Assembly: GCF_019175285.1 (NCBI RefSeq)
Contig: NC_056522.1
Location: 62,254,193 to 62,318,192, forward strand
From: Sceloporus undulatus
Taxonomy: Eukaryota > Chordata > Lepidosauria > Squamata > Phrynosomatidae
Reading direction: 5' to 3'
Length of the DNA stretch: 64,000 nt
Part shown: one piece after another, positions 11,675 to 26,767 of the stretch
Numbering within the stretch: position 1 is the stretch's first letter
Layout: every line of letters starts with the position of its first letter
Program-made: the position numbers and the translations under genes
Notes under the pieces: generated by a model
The model's database searches: none
What the model saw: the letters and a program-made list of their open reading frames with translations, nothing else
What the model was told of the DNA's origin: nothing

Positions 11675-13602
11675 TTTATTGGGCAATTTCTTGAACAAAT
11701 GTTTGCACAGAAGTGTAATCCACGACAGTGCTGGTTATTCAGCTATTGTTAAGTCTGGATTTAGGCCACTGTCCAAGATTCACTACTATGTGGGACTACT
11801 AGTTTTGGATACATCATTGAGTTTAGGTTTTGTATTTCTTGAACATTGAGCCCTCTGTGCCACATGGTGGATCATTTTCAAATTGAGGAGAGGTTAGTCA
11901 AGCATATTTCAGAAAGGGTTTGCACACAGAAATCCTAGACTGCTTCCTATATGTTATAATCAAGAGTCGTTGACTGGTGAAGAATAATGTTTTCACTTTG
12001 TTAGAGGAAACTCAATAAGGGCAGCTTTTATGGAGGCAAATGGCCCCAAACATAAACTGACAGCAGACACAAGGATGGTGTAGGAAACTTCTAAGGCACA
12101 CAAAGATGATGACGACCCAAAGCCCCATGTCAGCTAAATGCCTGACTTAAACATTCCATTTTTCTAAACTGCATGCAGGGGTCTCACCTGATATTGGTGT
12201 GAAAAGTGTCTCAGCAGGAAGGCAGACAGTTTAAAGTCTACAAACCCAAAGACTAATAAAATAAAATGGCTGGCATGCACTGTCACTGTATGTAATTTTC
12301 AGTGGCTCCTATTTCTGTTCCCTCTTAAAATTTTTTTAAATTGCTGCTCTCATTTAGTCCCTTTTTAATCCAACATTTAAAAGTTTCAGAAAAGTTTGGT
12401 GACTGTGGGAAACATGACCTAAATGGAAAGCAAGACAATCTACTGCTGAATTGCAATGGAGGCAGAACCTTCACCTGACAACAATAAAGAGCTACTGGTG
12501 AAATGGCATAATTAGATTGTTCCTGTTGCTCTTTGGTCTGGGTGTAGCAAAGTCAGATTCTAATTCTTCTCTCTCTGAGGCATGCATTTCAAATATTAAA
12601 CTAATACGTTTACATCCTTGTGCAAACACAGGCTTTCTCGGTGTTCATTTTTTCCCTTCATAATGTGATCAAGTAGAAATTAGTAGGTTTAAGAGAACCA
12701 CTGAGAGTTATGATACATCTATAGCCCACTTTGCTCATCACTCAGGTTTGCTTCTGAATGCAGTAGGAACCTATAGCCAATTATGGCTCCTCATCAAGTA
12801 TATCAGTATGATGCTGGTTGCATGCGCACTTCACATTTCTAGGTATACATTTAAAACATAAAACATGAAATGTGGCAAGCATCTTGTTAAAGGTATGATG
12901 ATGACACCTTTCATAGTCTTTTTTGTTTGATGTGTTGTCAATCTATTTTTAAATTTTCATTTCTTATAAACCTACAACTTGAAAATTCCACAAAGTTTGC
13001 CAAGGCTGTTTATGAAATGATGGATGCATTACTTATTGCAGTTACTATATTCTGAAATGCAAGGCAGACTAACATCTAGAATCTAGATGGAGGGCTCTGA
13101 TTTTTACAGGAATACTCCAAATTACACAACTCACCAGACAATTAAAAAACAAGACAGACATTATTTAAACCCAAATTAGGAACATTTCCATAAGGTCTGG
13201 ACTTATTGCATGATAGCTGGAGACAATATCTTTGCAAAATTAGCTGGAAAGAAAAATCAATAGTCTTGCACTAAATTTACAGATTGCATATGATTATGTG
13301 AAGACCAAAAACTGTAAGGAAGGCAATCATTTTTTCTTCTTCTTCATCTCCCAAGTGTAGATGGTAATCAAAGCATCTCAAAAGACAAATATTAGGACAG
13401 TGCATTTACCAGTTTGTCATGTTGCCTCTTGAGGCTTTAACATGATTTCTATATTCCTAATCACTGGAAAGTAGCTCCTATGTAGGTGCTTATGTCATTT
13501 CCTATTCATCTTCTGGAGGTGCCATATCATAAGAAGATTGAAGATTTTTCTTTCTTCAGTAATTGTCAACAGGACGTCAGCAAATGTTTATATCCGTTTT
13601 CT
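11675..13602 (-). other. CNST: Probable CNST 3' UTR with candidate poly(A) signal
   Basis: The region follows the CNST stop and is AT-rich and free of recognised repeats except the MITE at 11071-11292 just beyond it. An AATAAA on the minus strand lies at 11675-11680, giving a 3' UTR of about 1.9 kb. Other AATAAA words occur farther left, for example near 10625 and 7648, so the true end is uncertain. Confidence 0.35.
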
Positions 13603-13808
13603 CTATGAGAAGGATATCCAGTGCTTAAGCTCCTCTATACCTTGCAGTATTCGAGTATAATAAAAGTCCACATTGGTTGCAAACTCAGTACATACCGGAG
13701 ATTTTGCATCACCAAATGTGCAGTACAGTGCTGTTCCTCCAATACTAAGGAATACAGTTGCTATACACAGTAAGATCAGCAAAATGCACGAACCACCTCC
13801 AACTTCCT
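13603..13808 (-). CDS. CNST: CNST last coding exon: membrane segment and stop (residues 627-694)
   Basis: The exon starts EEVGGGSC after the acceptor atttacag. It encodes a hydrophobic helix at about residues 634-656 (ILLILLCIATVFLSIGG), then YCTFGD and a tail with FYYTRILQG and HWISFS before TAG at 13603-13605. Human differs by only a few conservative changes. There is one membrane span near the C-terminus and no signal peptide. Confidence 0.94.
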
Positions 13809-15025
13809 CTGTAAATATAAGATAAATGACATCTAATCAAATCACATGTAGCTGGAACATTGCAGTTCAATTGTTAAATATTGCCTGGATTATGTACATT
13901 CACTGATTCTGGAAGTGGAGCATGTAAAAGCCATAAGACAATGAGCTCCGCACATGTTTAGCTATCCATGGAATATGTTACTCTTTCCTGTTTTTGTTCT
14001 TGCAATGTTATTTGGACATATGGTCTGAATAAAAAGAACTACTGCTACTACAAACAATCAAGGAAATAATGTTCAGCACTTTGACAAAAACAAACTTATT
14101 TCATTCTGTTATTGACAAATGTACACCAACATTGGGTCTTACTTCTCCACGACTAGGTAGTTTTACAATTTCTGTCCCTCACCTCAACATGTTTTGAAAG
14201 TCTATGTGCACAAGGTGCATGATACAGGTACAAGATAATGTCACCACTAGAGAACTGAAATTATACAGATGATGTGTGTGGGTACATGTGTGTTTATATA
14301 TGTACGAATGAACAGACAGACAGATAATACAGGGAACACTTTCCACATTCTCAGGAATTCGCACTACAATCCCCTGGACTTTGCAAAAATTTTGGAGGAG
14401 TGTTCCAAGGTGCAAAATGAATTTATGTGACACACTAGTCATGGTTATCATTTGTTCCAGTTAAAAATTTCCCATGTGTGCAGCACATATTTCTGAACAT
14501 GCTAGAGGCGGGCTGGGCAGCACCTGCAGCTTGTAGGTGGTGGTGAGGAGCAAATTCCCCTGCCCCAAAATCTGCTGCCTTGTAGTCAAAATTGTGCTTC
14601 TAAAAAGCTACTATGAATTTGATTCTGTTTTAAGACAAAATATAAGCTTTCTGTGTGCCTTTCATCCAAATGAAAATATAGTTTGCCACTGCATTGGCAC
14701 ATTGGTGGTACTGCTGGTGATGGAGACGAGAGCCCAAAAATCAGGTGGTTTGTATGCAGCCCACAGGCCATCCATTATCCACCACTGTTCCAGAGTCATA
14801 GCCAGGTAACTGGTACCCATATCTTTACCTCAAAAAGAGTGTACTGTGTATTGCATATACCGTGAGGAGTGTGTCAAATAGAATCACTTTATTCTGATGG
14901 GTTTTGAGTAATGGGACCTTTTAATTAAAGACCCACAGCTTGTAGCCAACACAGGGCCACTAAGAAACTAGGGGTGTATCAACATTCTTGGGAAAGCTCA
15001 GAAGCATTCCTAATGNNNNNNNNNN

Positions 15026-15076
<51 letters not shown>

Positions 15077-18000
15077 GGGCACTTGCCCATGTATCTCTCC
15101 TTAAAAGCTCAACGAGGCCACAGTAGGCTCAGCAGCCACTAATAGTTACTGTACAAAAAAGTGAAATGAAGTTGCAGGATATGGAAGAGGAAGATAGGAG
15201 TTAGAAGAGTCAACATTTTACAGCAGGTTCCATTTATCACACTAATCACCACTAACAAGTGAGGCAACCCTGGCTTCATCACGTACTTCATTAGCTTTTC
15301 AAGCTCATACAATACAGTGTACTTACATAAATACAAATATCTCACATAAATATAGTTACTTTGCAGTAAAGATGGGGAACATGTGGTCGCCCAGTTGTTG
15401 TGGATTACAACTCTCATCATCCCTAACTATTGGCCATGCAGGCTCAAGTGAATGGGCTAGTGTCCAACCACACCTGGAAAGCTACAGGTTCCTCATCCCT
15501 GTTGTACAGAATATTTCATATCACTGTGAAAATATGACACTAGTGTGTAACTTTAAAACAAATCTGAAAAACATGAGCAGAATACCTTGATCTAATGTAT
15601 CATCCATTTCTTGGAATCTCACTCTTCTTTTTGACTGTCTTTGTTGGATTTGAGCAAATGCTTTTCCTTCAGTGTCATCTCTTTTCTTTAATATGGATAC
15701 AAGTCCTTCTGTAGGAACAGTCTAACAAAAAATATAGCACAATTATTTTAATGATACAGTAATAAGAACACAAACAGTCCCTCTCTATGAAAAATCAACA
15801 TGCATTAAACAATGTTTTGTATATAACTATACAACAACATCTACTACTAAGACTTTGCTACTGTTTATAATTACTCTGAATGATTTTGCAAAGATACCTA
15901 AGAAATTTGTCTTAACAGAGATGTCAGTAAATACTGAAGTCACTGTTCTGTTATTACAGTAATACAATACATCAGATGCGTGACAGAACCAGCAATGTCA
16001 CATGTGCCACATGCATGAGCCCCATTGTTTTCAGTGGGGCTCGAGTGTATGCAGTATTTGCTTTACGTGGGGGAGGGGGGGCTGGAACGGATCCCCCGTG
16101 TAAGGCAAGGGCACACTGTATAACATAAAATAGATGCATACATGATTTATTACCACGACTGAAGAGTTGCCTTTGATCTCTCTTTATAATTAACATTTTC
16201 CCTTACACACACTACACATAGGGGCTATCCAGACAATCAGTACAAGTAGCACCCCTGCAAAAATTACAGTGCTTTCTAGGATTTCTTCTGTGTATAGTAC
16301 AAACAATATGAAGTGCAGAGTTGTGTAGCCATATTATTACATTTCAGTAGCTCTAAAACCACAACAAAATGTTGCTGGGAAAATGCAAGTCATCCTACTT
16401 AAGCACAAACTGTGTGAACTGAAGTACTGTTTGAAATATGATTACATGAGTAGCTCAAGCTCCTAGCGTGTTGTAACAATGACATTCTTTCTAATGAATG
16501 AGACATTGACCATGACCACATTGTGACCTTAACATCAGAGCTCATTTTGCAAAGAGGTGACTCACAGCAGAGCTGAAACAAACTGATCTCAACATGAACC
16601 ATAAAGATCATATCAATTTTAACCATGGCAACAAATCTTCAGATTATACAGTGAACTTTGGTCTTGACTGATTGCCAGGTGCTTTTAACACTGCTCAATG
16701 TGGTTCAATGTTTTTAGCTCCAGTGAGGGTTCTCTGTTCTTTAGGTGGCACTTCATTTAGCATGGCAATGACAGCAGCAGCAGTAATACACAGTAAGATC
16801 GGTTCTTTGCAGCAGGCTATCATGTCTCCCACAACTTGTGTGTGTAGACACCCCTGTAAAGAGAATCTGGGCATATTCGGCTGGTTCTATAGAGAAAGCC
16901 ATAGGCTTGGATCTATTAGGCTTCTCTTCGCCTACAGAAAACTTGTGACCTCAAGGGTGGATCCTAGAGTAACTTCTGCAAATTCTTCCCTGCTGCACCA
17001 CTTGGAGCTTTCTAAAACTGCTCCAGACAGTATCTCCCTGCAAGCTCTGTGGCAAATTTTCGGAGGATTCAGGCAGCTATAGGAGGTATAGGATTATCCT
17101 TCCATTTGGAAGCAGGACCACAGCCTAGATCCAAATGAATGGTCTTTGTCTGAAGTGAAGGTCATTCTGATGGCTCTTTGCAAGAAGTCTATAAGGCGTT
17201 TCTAGTCCTTGAGAAGTGTCACTAACGACCTTTCTCTAATCAAACCAGACAATCTGTCAATTTGTGCTAAATCTGTCAATTTGTCTGAAATTTTGATGCT
17301 GCATATATACAGCTGGTACTGTAAAGGTTGGAAGCCATGTTCCAGCCCAAGAACAAATACAAAAATACAAACCCAAACATACCCAAATGAAGTTACAAGG
17401 GACATTTAAAAAAGAAATAAAACCTAGGGTTTATATTTCAAGCATTAATTCTGGCATTTAGCTCTATACATAAACTCTCTCAAAATATAAAATCAATAAT
17501 AAACTGAACTGCTAAAAGCATAAGTACTACAAAGGGAAGATACTAGTAGCTTTTCTCTAAAGAGAGTTTAATTGTTTCTGCTATATTAGAAAAACATTAA
17601 TAACAATGTTGATAAATTATTCAACTTTGCAAGCTGCCAGTTGGTACCTACAGTAGTTCCTACTCTCATAGTAGGTCATAGTAGAAACAAAATACTGAAC
17701 AAAGTTTTCAGCACTATAAAGCCTTACAGGAAGATTGTAACCTTTTGCTGTTATTGAATAACTAAAAATATTCAAGAATTCACAAGGGTGATGACATTCC
17801 AAGCATCATGCCCAAATTAAAATGTATCTTTGGTATCCATGTAGTTAATCACATAGTTTTAACTTAGTATAATTCATTAGTATCTTTTGTTAAAAGCAAA
17901 AATAAACATATTTAATGATATCTGGTTATGCAATGGGAAACACATAAGCACTGATGCAACCAGCAACCACAAATGATATAAATGATGAGAACTATCCTAT

Positions 18001-21000
18001 AAACCAGGGGTGGGAAACTGCTGGAGGGCAAGGGGCAACATTAGCCCCCTGGAAACTGTGGGAATTTTACCCCACCATACATCCTTTTGATAAAGAAATT
18101 CAACTGTTTTGGCCCCAAACGCTCTTTAAGAGGTACAGGGGGCACTTTTACCACACACACCCCTGTCTGGTATAGGCTTTTTTCAATCAGGGGATCGTTT
18201 CTTGTTTTGTTTGTTTTTAAAGCCTTTCCTGGGTCTAAAATGGTAGAGATGGAACATGGCAAATATTGTCCACTCTCCCTAGATGCCATTTAAGGGCTTT
18301 TTTTTTTACCCGGGGGGGCCTCAGGCCCCCACAGAAATGCTCCATCCCTTGTATAAATACTACCTCACATACCCCTTGTATAAATACTATGGCTATGGGA
18401 CTACCTTTTCAACAAATTTGCAAATGCTTGGACTGCAAATAGGGAGTGTGTGTATTAATCTAATTAGCAAGCTGTTTCTTTTAAGAGATGGGTGTCCTTT
18501 TGCCTTTAACTCCTGACAGCGCTACCTTTATGCAAAGATTCTCTTTTAAAATGTGATCTATTTGTCATAGATAGCTGAATAAAATAATGGGGCTAAATGT
18601 TCTTATGCTAGCCAATCTGGGCAAAACATATTTCAAACAGAAAATCTGAAAGGTTACATTACCTGCACGAATGTCAACTGAATCTTTATTGACATTACAT
18701 TTAATACCACACATACAAAATTTCCATTTCCTTACATAAACACCTAGTTCCAAAAAATAAGTGACAGTGTGGCTTCACAAAGACTATTCTTAGCAGTGTT
18801 GGCTCTAACTTTTGGGGCCCATTGGGCATGATGCTTTCAGTGGGCTTCCCTGCCTGAACAGGGTCATCGTCCTCCTACTCTTGCTACTGTTCCCCAGCTC
18901 TCTGAGCCCAATCTACATACAAGGGTGTATTAACAAGAGGGGTGGTTTAAAATGAGGGCACTGCATCTTTAAGTAGGAATTCTGACTCTCTAATTAAATT
19001 TCTCTTCAGTCCCAAATTTCTAGGAGTGCATAGAGTGAAAGACCGAGAATAGATCATACAGAGAACTCTTGCATTGGCTCTGTTCACATTCCCATGGAAA
19101 CTTTGCCTACCCCATTTCTTTGAAAGCCTAAACTATATTTCCAAATACTCAACTGAAGTTTTACGTTGTTGTAATGCTAGAAATTTGAGGACTGAAGGGG
19201 TGAATTCTTATTTTTTTGGGGGGGAATGCCTTCATTTTACCCCTCCCCAAGCTATACTCCTGACATACCACAGCCCACTAACATGTGGGTATGGAGAAAC
19301 GCCCAGAATGGCTGACTCTTGATACCAGTGTTCATGCTTTGAAATCAATTCAAAATTAAAGATTAAAGCTAATATACTTATTATAAAGAAAGCAAAGGAA
19401 AGCTGATAACATCCTGACATCTTCTACTATGTACAGGAACAGCAGCCCAACCAGAACATTATATAGAATCATTACAAGATATACCTCTGCTCTGATACAA
19501 ACAAGAATTCCAGTCTATCCCTTTTGCTTTTGCCTGATTTATATCTTTCTGAAGCTCATGCTTCAAGCTGACTCAGTCTGGGTAACATGCTCCCTCTAGA
19601 GACAGCCAGTTTTACTCCATATTTGGCCCGGAGAGATAGCTGTGGAATGATGCAAGGTACATTCTGTGCTCTATTCAGAGACCAAAGTCTGCTTGTGAAG
19701 CACTCTGAGCCCAGTTCAGAGAAGAGCAAGCTGGAGCTAAGCATTACATAAGAACTCGTACCTTATTACAGTAAACATAATATGAAAGGGGTGAAGAAGA
19801 AAACAGAGTTGGAGCATTCAAATGGTTGCTAGAATTGCTATCATAATCATAATCGTTTTAAGAATATAATTTTAATCAAACAGTATGACTAAATTAATGA
19901 ATAATGAAATTTAACAGGCAAGATTTTAACATAAAACTATGTTGAATTTGTAGTCTATTTACAAAAACATTCATATGCTGGAAAAAAAAGAAGCAAATAA
20001 CATTGCCAGCTTTTTCTTCAATCGGAATGAAAATTAGTTTTAGTTCTAGATGAATAAAAGAATATTATTTCCTTCTTTTTTATTAAAATTATAATAGTAT
20101 TTAGCAGATCTCTGAATTTGGGTTTAAATTTTAAAGAATTTAAAAAACCTTTTAGCGATGATGAGGACTACTGAAAGTACTTTTCCTCTAGGAAAAACTT
20201 TCAAATGCTGCCTGACTTCTCCATGTTGTCCCCACTCAGCAGCAAGATTCGGAGCATATCTGGATAGAGAAACTAATGTACAAATACAGGCTGACTCTAA
20301 CACACTCCTTATGTCATCAGTATCAAACTTCACACTCTTCACACTCTTGTTCAAATGAAGAGTGTATGCTTTTGTAAAACTTATTCATTTCAGTACATAA
20401 TGGGGCTCCCACAGAAAACATGCTAATTATTTATTTGGTATACATCATTTTAGAGGCCATTTTATATCCAGTCCCATAGACATTTTAAAACAGAAAATAC
20501 TTTTTTTTGGTTACAACTTTGCTACTTTTCTACTTTACTTAAGGTGGCAACATACTGTCTTTAATTTAATTTCTTAGGGGAGGCCAATGCTTGCATCATA
20601 CTTGGGCTTCCTCCAAGCACTTAGGAATGCAGGTGTTCATGCACACTTTTAATTGGTTTTTTTTCCAGCATGCCATAAAATATTCCCTTAAGGAATGGGG
20701 AAAATATACAAGAGGAAAATAGCATGTGTGTCTTCATGTTTATTCTCACACAGATGCAAGGTATTAAGAGAAGTGAAGACAATTTAAAAATATTCCCAAT
20801 AAACTTGAAAATAAAACACTGGCCTTAATCTAACAGGACACCTACAATAGAATCAGGATTTCCAGCCCTTCTCTCTACAGCCCTGTCCTGCACAAAAACA
20901 TGCTATAGATGTTTTTTCACTCATCCAGAGCTGAGTTTTTCCTCTCTCCGGTGCTGAAGGGGCTACAAAAGAAAGAGAAGACTGTGCCCCCACTGCTTAT

Positions 21001-24000
21001 GTTGGATTCCACTCTTGCATGAGCAGACTCCAGCTCTGGATACAGATCAACTTTCAAAATATTTCTAAGTACAACTGTAGTTACTGATTGTGCCACTGAC
21101 ACTGAAACTGGGCAGGCGTCTTTATTCTTTATATGAAAAAAGCAGACTTGTTTATCTTGCCTTAAGAAAGATTTTAAAGAAAATGATGACAGCAATTTCT
21201 CCTTTAGGCTTTATGGATGCAACCATAACTTGTAATGGATAGCCTTCAGTGGGTAATATCTAGAAGACTCAATGAACATGCTCAGAGGCATGATGTGAAC
21301 TCAGGGAGGTCATGCAGCTGTAAAATATGGTGCGTTCTGTTTTAAGCTCTAATGGGGCACTGGAGGCTTTGGAGCAGCAGTACAAAGTGCTCATAAAAAG
21401 TGTTCATAAAATATTCTGTCTTCAGGTCTTTCATATAGCAATCTATCCTATTCAGAATCCCTTTGCTTAGTCACTCTGCCTTCTCTTATCCTTTAGTTTA
21501 AAAGAATGATAGAATCAAGTGTATTTTTTTCTGAGAACAAGTGTGAATGTATTTAATCAGACAGTCATGATTTTATCTTAAATGAAAGGACTTGATCTAC
21601 TGGAATTTGAACTATAGATAGAATGGGGAAGAAGTCTAATTGCTACTATTGATGCTTACTATAAATGCTGTGGCCTTTTAAAAATATACAGGTTGCAATT
21701 AACTTTTTTTTCTTGACAATCATTTGTCTGAAAAACATGTTTTACTGATCAAATTCATTAATGAAAAAGGGGAAAAATCTAACGTAACAGTTAGAAAAAA
21801 ACACAATTATGATTAAAAAAAAACTTCTACTTTTCCATGCTAAAGAAAATAGGGAAGAGAAATAAAAGAAACACAAAGAATGGAAAACAATGTGTTATTT
21901 TTGCAGTGTTTACCTCAGCAATCTCTATCCGTTTTGCAAGTTCGTCAAGTGAAGAAAAGCTTTCATCCAAAGAAAAACCATCTGATGAACTATAAAGTGC
22001 TTGATCTGGTAGAATATGAGTAGCAATTTCAGAGTCCCGTTGGCTTTCTAGGGATTTGGGGGACTCTTCTCTGTCTTTTACACTACCATTTAAAAACCTG
22101 TCAAATAAGTCTTCTGGTCCTTCGCTTTCACATTCCTCTTCCAGGACTGTTGCTTCCTTTTGTATTCCTTCACGTGTGGCACAAGCCTTTTCAGGTATGC
22201 TACTTTCAGCACACCCATCCCGACTGATGTCTGATGTTTTGCCTTGGTCAGAATTTCTATCATTTTCGTAATCAGGCTGCTGCTGCTTGCTTAATATGCT
22301 ACTTTCCAGCTGATGGCTGGCAGACCTGAGAAAGTTTCTTTCAGACAGAACATTTTCATCTGTGGAAATTAGATCAGGAGGTATATTACCAGCATCTGTC
22401 ACAATCAATGTATCTACCATTGGCTTACTAGAGCACTCTGCTGCAGGCTCCTCAGCAGCTGCTTCTATTTCTGCCACATCCTCAGAGAACTGTTCTTCCC
22501 TTAGCTGCCGACCGTCATCTTCACTAGCATCCCTAAAAGATAAACAGCCAGAATGAGGCGTGCTCAGCTTCCCTGTGGACCGAGTGGGTGGATCTTGTGT
22601 TGATTCAGCAATGCGGTGCGCCTTCTCCATAAGGTCCTTCTCCACAGCTAGGCGATGACCTGCCCTCTCCTGAAGCATATAATGGCTTCTAGACTGGAAA
22701 CTCTCTCTCCTTTCACTCTCTTTGTGATGATTCTCTTCCTTTGGCCCAATGCCAGACCAAGTTTGTGTATCTAAATGCAACAGGAAAAGCATTCAAGCAT
22801 TTCAAATTGATTCAGTACCTCAGCATTACAGTGTGTGTGTTTGAAAGAGAGAGAGAGAGACAGAAATCCCCACTAATCTGATAACACTGACCGTTAATGC
22901 TTTGTGTGAATTCCTGTCTGTTTAGCAATGGGTCTGTTTCACTAATTTTAGGTATAAAATACCAATCCTATTTGTTGAATAAAATGAACTAGCTGCGTAT
23001 TCTTCAACTGCTTAAGATATGATTTAACTGCACTGGACAATGTTACATATTTATATATTTTTAAAGCTTTGGCAAAATACAGATCAATTTCCTTCCTAGA
23101 CATTCTGTACAGCAGGGATAGGAATAGTGTGGTCCTCCAGATGTAGCTAAATTTTGCCTACATTAGCTAGGAAGATGAAATTCAACCTGGAGGGCTGCAC
23201 ACTTCCCATCCCAACTATACAGCAAGAGTACAGATTTATCAATATTCTGTTTGCTCTGACAGGGTGGAAGCAGTCTAGATCAAGCTGTTATCCTGGCTCA
23301 GGGCATCACCTCTCCAGAAAAAAATGGATTGCTCTAAACCTGTGCATCAGCTTACATGCTACATGCCAGATTTCATGACATCAGTAGCATTCCAGCCTCT
23401 TTCCCACCTGAGCAGGAAAAGCACTGAAACTGCAGACTGTGCTTTTGAAAGAACACCGCTGCTTAGATGGGAAGGGGGTGAAACATGGAGAAAGCACTGA
23501 TCTGCACTGTCAATGGATGGCTCTGCCAAAGCTGGAATTTCCCCCTTCTTGCCCAAGCAGGGCAGACTGCGTTAACAAACCCACTTGGGTGAAGAGTAGG
23601 TATAGTATAGGAGCTGTCTGCTTCCTTGGGGTGAGACTGGCGCTGGCTGGGGAGAGAAAGAAGGAGGGTGACAAAAAGGCAAAAGAAAAGGGGTAGCTTG
23701 GTTCTTCTTATCTTAGCCAAGCCCCTACTCCATTTTGCACCAGCTCCAGCCAGTGCTACCTGAAACCTTTTGGGGACTTTCCCCAAAGATTACAAGGCCC
23801 TTCTTAGAAGAAAGCTTTCCCATTTGTTTTTAAACATTTCTTTAGGCAGGCCAACAGTGCCCAGGAACTGTTTCATGGTATCATTGCCAAAATTATGCAC
23901 TGTCAACTACATTAATTAAAATAATGGCCTGTTACAGACTGCCAAAATAAAGCTGCTTCGGGTCTCTTTGGAGGTATGCTGTTTAAATGATGCATGCATC

Positions 24001-26736
24001 CGAAGAATCCGGAAGCTGCACCAAAGCTGCCCTCCAGTGCTTAGGAATGAAGTGTGGCTTTGGCGCAACCTCCGGACTCTTAGGACCCATGCATCATTTA
24101 AAGAGCATACTTCCAAAGAGACCCGAAGCAGCTTTATTTTGGCAATCTGTAACAGGCCAATGAAATATAAACTATAGCTTGAAATTTTAAAAAAAAACCT
24201 CAAAGTATCCAAATGATTAGAAAATCCATTGTGTATGATCATGTCTCAGTAAAATAATACCACTTAATTACGCACTGCATACAAAAGTTTAAAAAATAGA
24301 TAAAGGACATACCCCAGTAAGAAGCCTCCCTGTGAGCAATTACATATTAAAAGCCTGTTTAAACAAAGAGGTCTTTGCCTGGCAGTAAAAGGAGAGTGTA
24401 GCCTCCCACAGAAGGGAATTCCAGATGGTGGGAGCAGCCATTGATAAGGTTCTCTCTTGTGTCCTCACTAAATGAGCTGATGGTGGTGGGACTGAGAGAA
24501 AGCCGTTCCCTGTAGATCTTAAGATTCTGGCAATTTTATGTAGGGAGATAGGGTCTTTCAGATAGTCTGGATCGAAGTATGTCACAACCACTTCTTTGAA
24601 TAGTGCCCCGAAATGAACTAATAGTCAGTGAAGATGTTTTAACAAGGCAGTTACATGTTCTCTTGTAATTGTGACTGTATTGTTGATAACAGAATTCTGT
24701 TTCTATTGGTCAAGTCCTTGTGCCCATAGTGTAGCAGGCACCATTGTTGGCAACTAAGCTAACAGAGACAGCAAAGATTAAAACTGTTTTTTATTCAGAA
24801 GACAGTTTCAATAAGGTTAACAATAATGAATATAGATGTCTGAGGAAAATTTGGTACATTCTGCCTGAATAGTATTTCCATAATACATTTTAATCTCACT
24901 ACATAATGATTCTGAGGGTGAAATTTTATTACTTCATTTGAAGTTTTTAAACGAACTTTCACAAGTGGTATCCATTTTCCTCTGAAAATTAGGTGTCATA
25001 TTTTATACTAACATACATATAAATTGTTTCTGATATGTCCTCTACCTTTTAATAAAATACATACATTTCAGCCTATAGCCAAGTACTAGTGTGATGTTGT
25101 GGACAAAAAAGTGTGCTTGGAGTTTCAAGTTTGTTCCTCCTTTCAATCAAGCTGACTTATACCATATGCTGCTTCCCATATTTTAAAGCCCTATATTTAA
25201 TATGATAAAAATGTCTCCAAAGCAATAAGATACCTTTTATAGAAGAAAACCCTTGGCAATAGAGCATAACTAGGAAAGTTCAGGGGATGTTTCCACATAT
25301 TATTTAACAAAACACTGAAAAAATCTATTTCTTTTCAACAATATGCAGAGAAGCATACATTTTTTTCCTTTCAATAAGGTCACATGAGGACACAGCTATT
25401 ATTATAGGAATAATTATGTTCTTGTGTGGATGGTACAAAAATATCTTTTGACATTTTCAAAGTTAAAAAAGAGTACGAATACACTTTAAAAGTCACTTTT
25501 CCAGCTACAAAGTATATGGTGGAAACCTGACACTCTACCTAATAGTACTGTGGGTCATGATATTACAATATGAAGTAATCTATTCTGCACTGCACCACAG
25601 AAACATTCACTGTTTTCTCTCTGGGCTCTATTTAACAACTTCCAGTGATGAGTCACAGAAGACTGTGGTTAGGGATGGGGTTTAGTTGGCAAGGAATTCA
25701 TTTTAAAGAGTTTGTGTCTAGAAACTGTAATTTTAGAAGAGCATCCCCCCCCCAAAAAAAAAGATTGCCAGCAGATCAGGGTTTGCATGGGGATTGATGT
25801 GATGAGACAAACACATATATAACTTAAAGGCTGATGGCATTAGTTAGGGCCATGGGCATTAAAGGGAATCTTGAGTAAAAGAGCTCATTAGGAAAATAAG
25901 CCAAAAAATATAATAATCTAACAATACTTTGATCTATATTTTAGTACAAGCTTCTGTGGGTATCTGTACACTTCAACTTTGATTGATAGCCATAAAAGCT
26001 AAAATATAAATTAGTCTGAAATCAGTCTTAAGATTTCTTCCCCCTCCCCCTCGCTTATTCCTTTTTATGCTATAACAGACTAACACAGCTGTCTCTTAGA
26101 AATGTATTATTAAAAGGACAGAAGTAGTTTAAGACACTGCTTAAGAGCTACACATAGCCAGAGTTTCAGAATATACCACTAAATGTTTTTGTGAATGCCA
26201 AACAGTTCTAGTTATGTTGCTAAAGACAAGGCAATGCTAAGGCATTCAGTAAAGACCTACTGGTCAGTTGCTGATAGGATATTCTCCTTGTTCCATCAGT
26301 GGAGCCTAGCCATGAACTGGTGAGAAAAGGCTGAGCTTTTGGTACCACCTGAAAATCAGAAGGACAAACCATTCCCTTTGTATTTCCCCTTGCTAATTGC
26401 ATCCATGATTGGTAATAATCCCTTGTTCCTAATGGAACTATAATTCATTTACAGTGCAATCCTACAAAGATCTACTCAGAAGTATGTTTAATTGATTTAA
26501 ACAGGACTTACTCCTGCACTTTATTTAATAAAACCAATGTGTATTTTCTGTTTTGTGAACTAGAGTCCAGTACCCAATTACAGAGTCTTTTATATGTTTG
26601 TTTTTATATGCTGTTTCGGTTTTTATTGATGTTTAACTGTATAGATATGTATGATATGTGTTTTTACGATGTACGTTTTTTAAAGACCCTGTGAACTGCT
26701 TTGATCGTTCCGGAAGAGCGGTATACAAATAAAGTA

Positions 26737-26767
<31 letters not shown>

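Larger units (their letters stand above)
13809..15585 (-). other. CNST: CNST intron 10 (between exons 9 and 10)
   Basis: A 1.8-kb GT-AG intron containing a 10-N gap, an (AAT)n run and a hAT-like MITE. The short open frames in it (up to 93 codons) have no support as genes. Confidence 0.8.

Noticed and set aside
1-13602. Neighbouring gene SCCPDH, expected beyond CNST from human gene order
   Set aside because: No segment of its protein was recognised on either strand of this region; it may lie to the left of the window.
16672-17082. 136-codon plus frame in CNST intron 9
   Set aside because: No recognisable domain, no splice context and antisense to CNST. A frame of this length is not unusual by chance in 64 kb.
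21827-22792. 321-codon single-exon gene
   Set aside because: The frame is CNST exon 8 plus read-through into both introns. The apparent first residues (MLFLLHL) and the hydrophobic end are intronic.
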